Shown here one piece after another: positions 63,762 through 64,000 of a stretch of 64,000 nt of DNA. A program made the position numbers and the translations under genes. This DNA is from Thioalkalivibrio sp. ALJ24 (GTDB lineage Bacteria > Pseudomonadota > Gammaproteobacteria > Ectothiorhodospirales > Ectothiorhodospiraceae), in NCBI RefSeq assembly GCF_000377785.1, contig NZ_KB898733.1, positions 21,727 to 85,726 of the forward strand, given 5' to 3'. Within the stretch, counting starts at the first letter, position 1; each line of letters begins with the position of its first letter. Below the pieces are notes generated by a model. The model saw only the letters and a program-made list of their open reading frames with translations, did not search any database and was not told the origin of the DNA.

Positions 63762-64000
63762 GACCATTCATTTTTAGAGTCCTCGGCGGTTGAGTGGAGC
63801 TGGGCGTAGATGACCGGCGGCAGGTCGCCGAGGGCGTCATGCGCCCGCTCCTCGTTGTAGTCGATCACCCACCAGTGGGTGATCTCGCGGACCTCCTCGA
63901 GATCGTTGAACAGGTAGAGATCCAGGACCTCGTTGCGGTAGGTGCGGTTGAAACGCTCGATGAAGGCGTTCTGGTTCGGCTTGCCGGGCTGGATGTACTG
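63755..64000 (-). CDS. IS3-family transposase (OrfB), C-terminal fragment
   Basis: The reverse strand from 64000 encodes 81 residues ending at a TGA (63755-63757). They include [20 protein letters not shown] with the third catalytic Glu, then [31 protein letters not shown], the hallmark end of IS3-family OrfB integrase-like enzymes. The rest of the element lies outside the window. Its insertion seems to have cut the dehydrogenase gene. Confidence 0.9.
   Translation of the reverse strand, partial: QYIQPGKPNQNAFIERFNRTYRNEVLDLYLFNDLEEVREITHWWVIDYNEERAHDALGDLPPVIYAQLHSTAEDSKNEWSS

Noticed and set aside
1..64000. CRISPR arrays
   Set aside because: No regularly spaced repeats with unique spacers were seen. 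The only short tandem repeats are the 21-bp pair at 63720 and small coding repeats.

Overview
The window looks like chromosomal DNA of a GC-rich gammaproteobacterium. The strongly acidic exported proteins (for example the protease at 22425-24770) and the general gene content suggest a halophilic or haloalkaliphilic member, perhaps of the Ectothiorhodospiraceae. That placement is inference: no rRNA or other firm phylogenetic marker is present.

Positions 1-9360 hold the end of a Tad (Flp) pilus locus read left to right: the tail of the TadA ATPase, TadB, TadC, a TadD-like lipoprotein, a DUF3613 protein, a TadG-like and a TadE-like pseudopilin. A single-domain response regulator and a soluble GAF/PAS histidine kinase follow on the same strand, with a convergent REC-LuxR regulator facing them. 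Positions 9361-20477 are a mosaic mobile block: an IS5-family end remnant, a 131-bp palindrome, a truncated EVE/McrB-type modification-dependent restriction ATPase, two small hypothetical genes, a giant (1557 aa) protein with two tyrosine-recombinase-like catalytic modules, a complete IS630-family element and an IS5-family element. The block is bounded by inverted copies of the same IS5 end, each next to TTAA.

Positions 20908-28490 encode a coiled-coil lipoprotein, a subtilisin-like lipoprotein autotransporter, a small lipoprotein, and a large PLD-nuclease/SNF2-helicase protein that is a likely anti-phage or DNA-processing factor. At 28782-28820 lies the 3' end of a tRNA (T arm, acceptor strand and CCA) without its 5' half, followed by a strong terminator. 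This looks like the right attachment site of a genomic island, and base composition rises to a GC-rich housekeeping style just beyond it.

Positions 28901-51645 are core-like: an AcuI-type reductase, a zinc-ribbon protein, a MOSC protein, a methyltransferase, a fused acyl-CoA ligase-ACP-acyltransferase, an acyltransferase-like membrane protein, a DeaD-type RNA helicase, an SbcD/YhaO-YhaN-like nuclease-ATPase pair, a membrane protein, a WG-repeat protein, an orphan nucleotidyltransferase coupled to an MrfA/MrfB-like (YprA/YprB) DNA repair pair, and a VapBC-type toxin-antitoxin operon.

Positions 51759-64000 are an exopolysaccharide locus: an EPS-associated MarR-type regulator, UDP-glucose dehydrogenase, an ABC exporter/flippase, three P-loop kinase-like proteins, two GT4 glycosyltransferases and a Wzy-like polymerase. 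Its distal end is decaying: a frameshifted DUF2235 hydrolase, a gutted glycosyltransferase, and a nucleotide-sugar dehydrogenase pseudogene with two frameshifts and two stop codons that is cut off by an IS3-family element running out of the window.
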